Source of the DNA: JABJMC01 sp964459205
GTDB lineage: Bacteria > Patescibacteriota > Gracilibacteria > UBA1369 > UBA12473
Reading direction: 5' to 3'
Length of the DNA stretch: 64,000 nt
NCBI GenBank assembly: GCA_964459205.1
Contig: CAYWKJ010000002.1
Coordinates: forward strand, 1-64,000
The position numbers and the translations under genes were made by a program. This document shows positions 15,643 to 24,800 of the stretch, piece after piece. Under the pieces are notes generated by a model, which worked only from the letters and a program-made list of their open reading frames with translations, had not been told where the DNA came from and made no database searches. How positions within the stretch are numbered: position 1 is the first letter of the stretch; every line of letters starts with the position of its first letter.

Positions 15643-18600
15643 ATGAACAAACGCATGATTACTCACCTCGGGCTTATCGCTCTGATGGTCATTACTCTTG
15701 GTTTTTTTGATCTTTCCTATGACACCCAAAGCAACATCTTACCTAGTACCCCAGACAGCTTTGCTGATCAAAAAATTCACCTCGGACTAGACCTGCAAGG
15801 AGGAACCCAATTAGATTACAAACTAGACCTCCGCAAAGTTGACGAAGCCGACCAAGAAGACATTATCGAAGGTGTTTTAGAAGTACTAACTAGACGTGTT
15901 AACGGATTAGGAGTTTCTGAGCCCAATATCTATCGTTCCGAAATTGCCGACGAACAACACATCATTATTGAATTAGCTGGTATCAAAGATATTGAAGAGG
16001 CCAAAGCCGTAGTTGGAAAAACCATTCAATTAGAGTTCAAAGAAGAAGGCGGTGCTGAAATGACTGCCGAAAACCTAGCCCAAGTTGAAACCTCTGCTCA
16101 AGCTGCTTTAGATCGTATTTTAGCTGGAGAAGATTTTATGGCCGTAGCTTCAGAAGAAGAGCTTGCTAACCCAGGTATCACCTCATATTTCCCTAGCGCT
16201 GATGAAGGTTATGAATTTGAAAGCCTATTAGCTGAAGGATACGCTGAGGCCTTAGCTGACATGGAAATTGGCGAAACTTACTCCGAACTTATTCAAACCA
16301 GTGATGGTTACACTTTTGATGTTTCTGGCAGCCTAACTCCACTTGAGGGTTACTACATTATTAAATTAATTGATGTCCGTGATGGAGAACAAATTATCGA
16401 AGAAGACAAAGAAGTAGAAGCTCGCCACGTATTAATATCCTATGAAGGCTCAGCCGGAGCCAGTGTTACGCGCAGTAAGGGTGAAGCCGAAGATTTAGCC
16501 GAAGAAATCCTTGAAAAAGCTCAAAACGGCGAATCTGTAGAAGAATTAGCCATGCAGTACTCGGATGAACCTGGCGCGGCTGATTCTGGCGGTTATCTTG
16601 GGTTTTTCGGGCCAAATGACATGGTCAAAGATTTTGAAGACGCGGCCTTTGCAATGGCGGTCGGAGACGTCTCATCTAAACTTGTAGAAACCGAATTTGG
16701 ATTTCACATTATCGAAGTTATTGATATTAAAGAAGCAACCTCAGAAACTGTAATTGAAACTGAATACAATCTTGAAAAACTTTACTATTCTACTGCTCCA
16801 GACCCTTGGGGAGATACTGGTTTAACAGGAGAACATTTTGTCCACGCTGACGTGGCTTTCTCCCAAACCTACACTCCTTATGTAACCATTGAATTTAATT
16901 CCGAAGGAGCCAAGTTATTTGAAGAATTAACCGAAGCCAATATTGGCAAAAGAATTGCTATTTTTGTCGGTGGCGAACTAATTTCCGCGCCTAATGTAAA
17001 TGAAAAAATAAATGGTGGACGAGCGCAAATCACTGGTAATTTTAGTGTCGAAGAAGCCTCTGAACTAGCTCGTGACCTAAATACTGGTGCTATCCCTGCT
17101 CCAGTTATCCTTGTTGGTCAGTACACTATTGGAGCTTCACTTGGGCAAAGCGCCCTTGCTACCAGCCTCAAAGCCGGTTTAGTCGGTTTAATCCTGCTTT
17201 TCCTTTACATGCTGTTTTATTACCGACTACCAGGACTCATGGCTAACATTGCGCTACTTTTATACGCAATTCTATTAATTTTCTGTATTAAAGTCGCTAT
17301 GCCACTAGCATTGGCTCTAATAATCTCGTTAGCAGTCTTTATCGTGCTGACCGCCATAATTATGCGCAGCAAGGATTCGGGTTGGGAAAAACTCCTATCC
17401 TTTTTGCTGGCCTGTTTTGTACTGTTCTTTTTAACTTACCTTTTGTCTGATCACGTTGTTCTTACCCTAGCTGGTGTTGGTGGTGTGGTTCTTTCGATTG
17501 GTATGGCTGTTGATGCTAATATCCTTATTTTTGAGCGTCTCCGTGAAGAGCTCCGTAACGGGCGCCCACTTTCTGGAGCAATTGAGGTTGGCTTTGATCG
17601 TGCTTGGAGCTCAATCCGCGATTCAAACTTCTCTTCTCTTATTACCTGTGCGATTTTGATCTATTTTGGTTCTTCAATTATCCGTGGATTTGCGGTTAAC
17701 TTGGCCCTTGGTATTTTGATTTCCATGTTCACAGCAATTATTATCACTCGCACCTTACTACGCGCTTTAGTTCACACTAAATTCGCTAACAGCAAATTCC
17801 TACTTGGTACTCCAAAAAGACCACACCCTCGCCTACCAATTGTTAAAGCCCGCAAAGCTTGGTTCGGAATTTCTGGTGTGCTAATTGTGGCTGCTCTTAT
17901 TATTATCCCAATCAAAGGATTAAACCTTGGTCTCGACTTTACTGGTGGGACATTACTTGAAGTCCAATTTAATGAAACTATCCCCACTAGTACTGAATTA
18001 AACGACAAAATAACAGAAGTAGAAGAAGAACTCCTAGGGGCAATAGACACCGCCTCTTATACGGAAGAAACCGAAACCACCTCCACATTGGAAGACGCTC
18101 CCCCAGATTTAACAGAAACTAGCTTTATAGCCTTAGAAGAAGATAAAGAAATCCCAATTGATTTTGGACAACCAATTGTAGTTTCCACTGACGAAAATCG
18201 CTTTATGATCCGCATGAAACACATTTCCACTGAATCTCACGACGCGCTTATCTCGGCCTTTACTGACAGCTACGGTGAAATCGAAGAAACCCGCTACAAC
18301 ACTATTGGCCCAACTATTGGAGCTTCTATGAAGAGCAAGGCAGTTATGGCCCTGATTATGGCTTTAATCATGATCGTTCTTTATATTGCCTTTGCCTTCC
18401 GCAGCGTGCCTAAACACGTCAGTCCTTGGCGTTTTGGAGCCACGGCAATTGCCGCGCTTGTGCATGATGTGTTAATCACTGTTGGTATTTTTGTCCTGTT
18501 AGGCAGTATTCTTGGCGTAGAAATCGACGCCTTGTTTGTAACAGCGCTTCTAACCATTATGGGATTCTCGGTACACGATACAATTGTTACCTTTGACCGT

Positions 18601-18870
18601 GTCCGTGAAAACTTAAAACACCAAAAAGCTGGTGAAGATTTTGAAACTGTCTCCGAACGAGCAGTGAACGCAACTTTAGCTCGTTCCTTTAATACCTCTC
18701 TTTCAACGTTATTTACAGTGGCCGCGCTATTCTTCCTAGGTGCGGACTCCATTCATTACTTCCTGTTAGCCCTTATCGTTGGTCTTATCGCTGGTACTTA
18801 CTCCTCGATCTTTACGGCTACCCCTCTACTAGCTGAATGGCAACAACGCAAAGCCCCTCGCCGCCGCTAG
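15643..18870 (+). CDS. secDF: SecD-SecF fusion protein with embedded PpiC/parvulin domains
   Basis: SecDF uses the proton-motive force to help pull proteins out of the Sec channel. The 1075-aa protein shows SecD TM1 (residues 8-23), LGLDLQGGTQLDYKLD, and RRVNGLGVSEPNI, then an insertion. Residues about 258-362 form a clear PpiC-type peptidyl-prolyl isomerase (EARHVLIS, ELAMQYSDEPGAADSGGYLGFF, EFGFHIIEVID), and residues about 145-247 look like a degenerate copy of the same fold. SecD resumes (GKRIAIFVGGELISAP; IGMAVDANILIFERLREEL) with two extra hydrophobic segments near 552-602. SecF follows from about 735 (GLDFTGGTLLEVQF; FSVHDTIVTFDRVREN). It lies 22 bases after the cupin gene and is followed by tRNA-Arg. 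Confidence 0.95.
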   Translation: MNKRMITHLGLIALMVITLGFFDLSYDTQSNILPSTPDSFADQKIHLGLDLQGGTQLDYKLDLRKVDEADQEDIIEGVLEVLTRRVNGLGVSEPNIYRSEIADEQHIIIELAGIKDIEEAKAVVGKTIQLEFKEEGGAEMTAENLAQVETSAQAALDRILAGEDFMAVASEEELANPGITSYFPSADEGYEFESLLAEGYAEALADMEIGETYSELIQTSDGYTFDVSGSLTPLEGYYIIKLIDVRDGEQIIEEDKEVEARHVLISYEGSAGASVTRSKGEAEDLAEEILEKAQNGESVEELAMQYSDEPGAADSGGYLGFFGPNDMVKDFEDAAFAMAVGDVSSKLVETEFGFHIIEVIDIKEATSETVIETEYNLEKLYYSTAPDPWGDTGLTGEHFVHADVAFSQTYTPYVTIEFNSEGAKLFEELTEANIGKRIAIFVGGELISAPNVNEKINGGRAQITGNFSVEEASELARDLNTGAIPAPVILVGQYTIGASLGQSALATSLKAGLVGLILLFLYMLFYYRLPGLMANIALLLYAILLIFCIKVAMPLALALIISLAVFIVLTAIIMRSKDSGWEKLLSFLLACFVLFFLTYLLSDHVVLTLAGVGGVVLSIGMAVDANILIFERLREELRNGRPLSGAIEVGFDRAWSSIRDSNFSSLITCAILIYFGSSIIRGFAVNLALGILISMFTAIIITRTLLRALVHTKFANSKFLLGTPKRPHPRLPIVKARKAWFGISGVLIVAALIIIPIKGLNLGLDFTGGTLLEVQFNETIPTSTELNDKITEVEEELLGAIDTASYTEETETTSTLEDAPPDLTETSFIALEEDKEIPIDFGQPIVVSTDENRFMIRMKHISTESHDALISAFTDSYGEIEETRYNTIGPTIGASMKSKAVMALIMALIMIVLYIAFAFRSVPKHVSPWRFGATAIAALVHDVLITVGIFVLLGSILGVEIDALFVTALLTIMGFSVHDTIVTFDRVRENLKHQKAGEDFETVSERAVNATLARSFNTSLSTLFTVAALFFLGADSIHYFLLALIVGLIAGTYSSIFTATPLLAEWQQRKAPRRR

Positions 18871-18889
18871 ACTTAAAAAAAAGAATCCG

Positions 18890-18895
18890 TATAAT
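18890..18895 (+). promoter_or_regulatory. Candidate -10 for tRNA-Arg
   Basis: A perfect TATAAT 38 bases before the mature tRNA. Transcription would start near 18902, inside or just before the hairpin at 18900-18920, so that hairpin would become part of the tRNA precursor. No clear -35 is visible. Confidence 0.45.
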
Positions 18896-18899
18896 ACAA

Positions 18900-18920
18900 G
18901 GGAGCCTCCAAAAGGCTCCC
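18900..18920 (+). terminator. GC-rich hairpin between secDF and tRNA-Arg
   Basis: An 8-bp perfect stem (GGGAGCCT / AGGCTCCC) with a 5-base loop CCAAA, followed by only TTTC. It can act as a weak intrinsic terminator for secDF, or as a 5' hairpin of the tRNA precursor because a TATAAT lies just upstream. The short T-run makes the first use uncertain. Confidence 0.5.
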
Positions 18921-18932
18921 TTTCAAAATCGT

Positions 18933-19009
18933 GCGCCAGTAGCTCAGTGGATTAGAGCACTGGTCTTCGGAACCAGGTGTCGGGGGTTCGAATCCCTCCT
19001 GGCGCACCA
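18933..19009 (+). tRNA. tRNA-Arg (anticodon UCG)
   Basis: A full cloverleaf of 77 bases. The acceptor stem GCGCCAG pairs with CTGGCGC, the D stem GCTC with GAGC, the anticodon stem CTGGT with ACCAG around the loop CTTCGGA (anticodon TCG), and the T arm is GGGGG-TTCGAAT-CCCTC. The discriminator base is A and CCA is encoded. It reads CGA (and with wobble other CGN) arginine codons. Confidence 0.97.
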
Positions 19010-19011
19010 GA

Positions 19012-19048
19012 ATAAAAACTTGACCATATAAAAAATATGTGTTTTTAT
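19012..19048 (+). terminator. Nested inverted repeat after tRNA-Arg (weak terminator or operator)
   Basis: Outer arms ATAAAAAC (19012-19019) and GTTTTTAT (19041-19048) enclose inner arms CATAT (19025-19029) and ATATG (19035-19039). The whole is AT-rich. The right arm gives a T5 run, so it may end the tRNA transcript; it also overlaps a candidate -35 (TTGACC, 19020-19025) of the next gene, so an operator role is equally possible. Confidence 0.35.
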
Positions 19049-19065
19049 CAAACCTAAAAAACACT

Positions 19066-19514
19066 ATGAAATTTTGCGAACTCTTACAAACCGCAAGACT
19101 AAGCTCTCCAGACTATTACCACCATCAAAACCTTAGTCGTCCCCGGCATATGCCTCCAGTGGACACCAGCCAATTAAGTATACCTCCCATGATCGGGACA
19201 GAGCGAACTCAACTCAGAACTCCAGTTGAAGGAGAACAGTGGAACATACTACAAGTACAAGGAAGAAAAGGGAGAATTGGCTATAGAATGTCCACTGGCA
19301 TACATTGGCCCTCTCTTCTTGCCCGCCGCTTAAAACAATACGCTGAACACCATGATGCCGAAGTACGTCACTTAACCTGCACACCTTTTAATCAAGTCTC
19401 AAACGTAACTGAAGCTCGTGCCCTCGAGAGTGTAAAAAAAGATACGCGCAAGTCATCGCCGCTCTTCGCATGCGTTTTTCAAAAGAACTGGGGCTATTTA
19501 TTGCCGATATTTAA
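19066..19514 (+). CDS. Small unknown protein, readable to a natural end only with a -1 shift at an A7 run
   Basis: From ATG 19066 the zero frame runs through 19647 and would overlap the convergent SLH gene by 137 bases with unnatural Pro/His-rich sequence. A -1 shift at the A7 run 19434-19440 (read as A-AAA-AAA in the zero frame) instead continues KKRYAQVIAALRMRFSKEL and GLFIADI, then stops at 19512-19514, next to the SLH gene's stop. That layout matches the other tail-to-tail pairs in the window. The product would be about 149 aa: basic, with WNILQVQGRKGRIGYRMST and LLARRLKQYAEHHDAEVRH, and no known domain. Options are programmed frameshifting, a recent pseudogene or a homopolymer sequencing error. 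Confidence 0.5.
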
Positions 19515-21853
19515 AGAAACTCATCGCCCCAATCCTCTAAGAAACTCTCCAACACTTCCTCCGTATAAACATCTACCTCTTCCCAATCCAGGACTAATAT
19601 TCGGAAAATTTCTTCAGAAACTTCGGCCCGAGTGCGACCATCATTAGGGTTAAAACTACCCTCTGTCTCTTCCAATAAGCCCATTTCATAAGCAGTTGCT
19701 AAGTATGGTGCGTACCAAGCACTAGAATAAACATCATCATACGGTAAATCATTTAAATTAGCCCAGTCTGGCACTTCTATCCCATAAGACTCCATAATCA
19801 TCTTTAAAGCCTCTACTTTGCTAACCGTATTAGCTGGATAAAAATTGCCATCGTTATAGCCCTGCACCCAACCTTGCTCATAGGCATAACAAACATATGG
19901 CGCAAACCATTCATCAGTTACATCTGGAAAACAATCGCTATACTCATCCTCAGGTGGAGTTTCACTTAACCAACCATAAACCATAACTTTAATTAATTCA
20001 GCTCTATTAATCTCTTTATCTGGTTTAAAAGTTCCATCTTCATACCCCTCTAACACACCTAAATAAGTTAAAAACTTAATGGCTTCATAATTTTTATGAT
20101 TTGGATATACATCAGAAAAATTCACTCCAGCAATATCAGCTTGGACTTCATTACTGTAGTAAGCACTTTCATTATAATCCTCATCGTAAGCAGTCACGAC
20201 AAAATAAAAGGTGTCTTCCCACAAATCAGTTACTGTCGCGTGCGTAATATGCGCTCCATCAATAACATTGCTTAAATAATAATCCCCACTCTCCATTCCA
20301 TAGTAAACATAGTAACCAGCTGCGCCATCAACCCGAGTCCAGTTAAGGGTCACATAATCCTCTCCAACCGAAGTCAGGTCAATTTCCGTAACTGTTAAAT
20401 CATCTAAAATGTCTTCTTCACTCCAACCAGAAATATTATCACCAGCCGCATCTCCTTCCTTATCATCGTCATCAGCTTCAACCTCTACTTCACTCTCTTC
20501 AGTAACACTCACTTCATAAGTGTCTCCTTCTAAGAAGTCTCCCAATTCAACCGAATAATAATAATTATATCCAATAGAAAAAGCCTCATCTTCAGTTTCA
20601 ATGGCTGTTGGATCTTCGGAAAGTGGCATCACCATGACCGTAATAACGGTATAATCCTCCTCTAATGGTAAAGTAATAGTCCCCTCCTCATCACCAGCCT
20701 CAATAGTAGACCAAATCGCATCATCAGTTAAATAATCATACTCTGATTCTGGTAACACAATTAACCCTAAATCAATTTCTGCATCCTTAGAAACCGTTAA
20801 TTGAAAATCACTATCTAAATCGTCGGCATCTAAATAAAACTGCAAATAATTAGCTCCAAACAAGGCCGGAAGCACAAAACTACTCACAGAATCGTTTTCC
20901 ACAGGATATTCATCTTCCCAATAATAATTATGAATTGCCACAAACGGATACTCCATACCCTCTTCATAAGGAGTCCAAATATAGTTCCAATACGCAAATG
21001 TCATATAAACATCCCTAATATCATCTCCTTGCTCACTAATCACCTGATAATAAGCCTCATAGGCATCCCAAACATCTGGAACTTCCTCATAAAAATAAGC
21101 GTTCACCACGTCTTTAATTAACGTCCAATCATCATAATACTCACTCAAAAATATTGGCCAAATAGCAGCGCCATACTCAAACAAACTCCCCTCGGGAATC
21201 ACGCCTGTAAGAACTGAATAGTCTGTGTTTTCAAAATAATGATAAAGGTAATCATAATAATCATTTACCTCATCATAAACATATTCCTCAGACCAAGTAG
21301 CAGTTTGTTCGGCAAAGTTAATATCCTGATCATATCCAGCAAAATATCCCTGATAGCCAAACTGAATCACATGAAACAATTCGTGAGCCACTGTAACTTG
21401 CAATAACTCATCCGAAAGGGATGGATCCACCGCAATATAAATTTCATCACTAGGAAGAATTCCAGTCACTCCAAGTGTGCCCCGGCTAATATAAAAATTT
21501 CGATCATCTAAGATTAAATACACTATGTCCTGATCATCCAAAGGTGTTGGCATGCCCAATTCATCTATTTCTGCTTCCCAACTGAACTCAGCGTATTCAG
21601 CAATCTTTTCAACTAAATCTGGCACTCCATCAGCATCATCATCAGTACCATTGTAAACTGCTGGACTAAACTCAATCATAAAATGTTCCGTACTAATAGA
21701 ATGGAGTTTATGACTACCAGAGGTAACATCTGTCTCAAAATTAACAGCCGACGCCACTGTTGGCATTAACAAGAGGCCTAGCAAGCCAAAAGCCCCCAAA
21801 AAGGGGGCTATAAATTTAAATATAAATGATCTGGAAGTGGGAGGAAACTTCAT
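19511..21853 (-). CDS. Secreted SLH-anchored protein with HExxH putative metalloprotease domain and FN3 domain
   Basis: A signal peptide spans about residues 1-36 (hydrophobic core, cut near ASA). Residues about 45-260 resemble the MXAN_6640-type putative metalloproteases: a DDADGVPDLVEKIAEY calcium-like loop, the AHELFHVIQFGY zinc motif (His157, Glu158, His161), the downstream EQTATWSEE with Glu182 as likely third ligand, and FEYGAAIWPIFLSEYY. A beta-rich region follows, an acidic linker (about 455-485), a fibronectin type III domain (about 487-575) and three SLH repeats (about 578-770) for wall attachment. The protein is 780 aa. It lies 30 bases after the CARDB-SLH gene on the same strand, so both are likely expressed together. 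Protease activity is inferred from motifs only. Confidence 0.85.
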   Translation of the reverse strand: MKFPPTSRSFIFKFIAPFLGAFGLLGLLLMPTVASAVNFETDVTSGSHKLHSISTEHFMIEFSPAVYNGTDDDADGVPDLVEKIAEYAEFSWEAEIDELGMPTPLDDQDIVYLILDDRNFYISRGTLGVTGILPSDEIYIAVDPSLSDELLQVTVAHELFHVIQFGYQGYFAGYDQDINFAEQTATWSEEYVYDEVNDYYDYLYHYFENTDYSVLTGVIPEGSLFEYGAAIWPIFLSEYYDDWTLIKDVVNAYFYEEVPDVWDAYEAYYQVISEQGDDIRDVYMTFAYWNYIWTPYEEGMEYPFVAIHNYYWEDEYPVENDSVSSFVLPALFGANYLQFYLDADDLDSDFQLTVSKDAEIDLGLIVLPESEYDYLTDDAIWSTIEAGDEEGTITLPLEEDYTVITVMVMPLSEDPTAIETEDEAFSIGYNYYYSVELGDFLEGDTYEVSVTEESEVEVEADDDDKEGDAAGDNISGWSEEDILDDLTVTEIDLTSVGEDYVTLNWTRVDGAAGYYVYYGMESGDYYLSNVIDGAHITHATVTDLWEDTFYFVVTAYDEDYNESAYYSNEVQADIAGVNFSDVYPNHKNYEAIKFLTYLGVLEGYEDGTFKPDKEINRAELIKVMVYGWLSETPPEDEYSDCFPDVTDEWFAPYVCYAYEQGWVQGYNDGNFYPANTVSKVEALKMIMESYGIEVPDWANLNDLPYDDVYSSAWYAPYLATAYEMGLLEETEGSFNPNDGRTRAEVSEEIFRILVLDWEEVDVYTEEVLESFLEDWGDEFL
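21791..21809 (-). other. Strong hairpin inside the signal-peptide coding region of the SLH protease-like gene
   Basis: On the minus strand AGCCCCC-TTTTT-GGGGGCT, a 7-bp GC-rich stem with a T5 loop, followed by TTT. It lies about 45-65 bases after the ATG. It encodes part of the hydrophobic core but could also impede transcription or translation, setting the ratio between this gene and the upstream CARDB-SLH gene. Confidence 0.4.
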
Positions 21854-21883
21854 AATATAAACCGTTATGAGATAAGAAGGGGT

Positions 21884-24800
21884 TTAAACCGCCTCCTCCA
21901 CTTGTGAGAAGACTGAATTAAACATCGTAATGATCTTAAACATTTCAGCTCTATTGACCGTGTTAAACGGATCAAAGGTGCCATCTGGGTATCCAGAGAC
22001 AATGCCAAGCTCATACGCTGTTTGGATCATATCAGAAGTCTCATCATAAATGCCAGACCCATCTCCAATATCAGGGAAGCTAAAGGTGTCATAATCAGTG
22101 TATTCAGCTCCTAAAATCTCAAAACCAAGTTGAACAACTTCCCAACGAAGTGCTGAACTAGTACCAGTATCAAAATCTTCATTAATAACGTCTGAAAGAA
22201 GGGTCAAATCCATTCCAGAATCGTAAATGCATTGGACATAACCGCTAGCCCAGTGATCTTCCATCCAATCCACTTCACTAGATAAATCCACGCTATCAGG
22301 ATCACAAGAAGTCTCACCTAAGCCCATTTCCAAAGTAAATGCTAACTCAGACATAATTTTAATAAGTTGGAAGCGTGTAAGTTGATTAGCTGGCCCCATG
22401 TATCCGGTTAAGTTACCGAAAGAATCTTTGTATCCAGCAAAGAAAGCATGGGCAATCGCCATGTCCATATACTTGGTGTACCAAGCATCATAATCTACGT
22501 CTTGCATATAACCGGCCGCCGCATCAGCTGCCACTAATTGAGTTTCGAGCTTAACTTGTGCCACATCAAAAATCTCTGCAATAGCTTCATTAAGTTCTTC
22601 ACCAGTTAAATCACCATCATCATAAGAATTTAACTGAGCACGCAAGCTAGCAGTCAAAATAGTTATATCCTTATGCATATGAGGAAGAACTGTATCGTCG
22701 TCCTCTCCCGGAATCAATTCTAATAATTCCGATAGTACTTCATTCATTTCATCTTCTAAGTCATCATCCAATTCCTCAGTATCAATTAAATCCGAAATCA
22801 CCGCGGCAAAACGAGTAATTTGGCTTTCCCAAGAAAATAGGTCTTCAAAAATATCCTCGGCCCGATCAACAAGATCACTACGATTTGCTAATAAGTTAGC
22901 AATTTCGATCTTATTCCCACTATCATCATCAAGGTCAAATATGCCAAGCTCAACATCCTCAGTGAATTTTTGTTCAAAAACTGTATCACCATCATCAGTT
23001 TCAACCGTAAGCGTCACATAACGCTCTACTTTTGAATCCACCATGCTAAACAATGCTAGCAAACCATCTTGATGCCCAAAAATACCAGAATCCAACACTA
23101 AACTAGTCATATCACCATTGCGATCCAAGTTATCATAGCCAGTGTAGTCAAAGTGATTCTCAAGCATTACTGGCATGTAAGCTGGGATTACAGATCCATC
23201 ACTTACTTCCATGGTCACAGTATAAAGATGCTCTTCACCAGCCGGAGATCCTTCACCATCTAAATTCCCAATTCGCACGTGAATTAAGGCTTTTTCATGA
23301 AATTTATTAATCCAATCTTCTTGAGTAACCAAATTAAAGCTCACCATATAACCATCACTGTATTCGTATACATATTCACCATCTTCCACTAGTTCGTTCA
23401 AGAAAACCTCGATACTAGTATTTTGGTAATTAGATTGAAAATCAATAAAAGGCTCATAATCTGAATCATCTGGATCTAAATCAGCTTTCATCTTAAACAA
23501 AATCCCATCCTTACCAGAATGAATATCTGAAATAAAACTGGTCATAGTCGGATTGTTAATCTCAACCTCCAACCAATCTTCACCAGATTCAAACTCAATT
23601 GTTTGCATTGGACGACCAATTACCGCTCCTTCAAAATTCACGGTACCATCCCATTCCGTAACATCCATAGAATCATCAGGGTCTGTATATCCCCAGTTAA
23701 CACTCATATATAGAACATCTGGGTAATCTGAGTTTGTCCATAGCTCAGCAAAATCAGAAAATACTTCTTCGTCATCAACATCTTCAGTTTGGTCTTCATC
23801 ATCAACCTCATCCACCACGTATTCGTAAACAATTTCCATCACAAGATTTTCAACCGTCATACAGTTATTATCTTCATCAGATTCTTCCACATCATCACCA
23901 GCATCCACACAAGCCTTAACATCATAACTCTCATCTTCGTCTAAAATTAGTGGTTGAATAATTGAAACACCATCAGCCTCTAAGAAAGAGCGATCAGATA
24001 ATGTTGAAGAATTATAGGTGTAAGCAGGATTATCAAGGTCATCAACATAAATATAAACTCCCACATCAGTATCAGAATCTACAGAGCCCTCATTTCCAAC
24101 TTGTATACTTAAACGATTGCTCTCGTCCGTATAAATATCTTGAAGAACAAAATCAACATAATCATCATCCTGTGGCTCTGGGTCAGTATCATCTACTGGG
24201 TCATCTTCCTCCTCGAAATGAAAAGCAACCTCCATACAATTATTATCCTCATCAGATTCTTCAACCGACTCTAGGTAATCTACGCACGCTTCAATTACTT
24301 GATACTCGGTAACTGTAAACGGCTGCAAAAGAGATGTCCCTCCAACCTCTACAAAACTCTGATCAGACAAAGTTTTCCAAGAATAAGTTTTATCAAGTTC
24401 ACCATCAACCCAGATATAAGTCACTCCTCCGGTAGTAATTTCCGCCGGAGCATCACCTTCATTGCCAACCTGGATAGTAAGAGTATCCCCATCCAAATAG
24501 ATGTCTTGCAAAACTAAATCAGGTAATCCAGCCTCAAAAGTAACTTCTAGACAATTATTATCTTCATCAGATTCTTCAACCACATCCTTAGCGTCTACAC
24601 AAGCTTCCACCGTGTGGTCTCCAGTTAACATGCCTGGAGAAATAGTAGCTGTTCCATCAACCTGCAAAAAGCTCTTATCAGAAAGAGTTTCCCAAGAATA
24701 AGTGTATTGAAGTTCATCATCAATATAAATATAGGTGTGACCGGCAGTCGTAGACTCAACATCGACATCGCCAGTATTCCCAACAACAACATCTAAATAA

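Noticed and set aside
19515..19647. Zero-frame continuation of the small gene to 19647
   Set aside because: It lies antisense to the SLH gene, is Pro/His-rich and lacks features of a natural protein; the -1 frame ends naturally at 19514.
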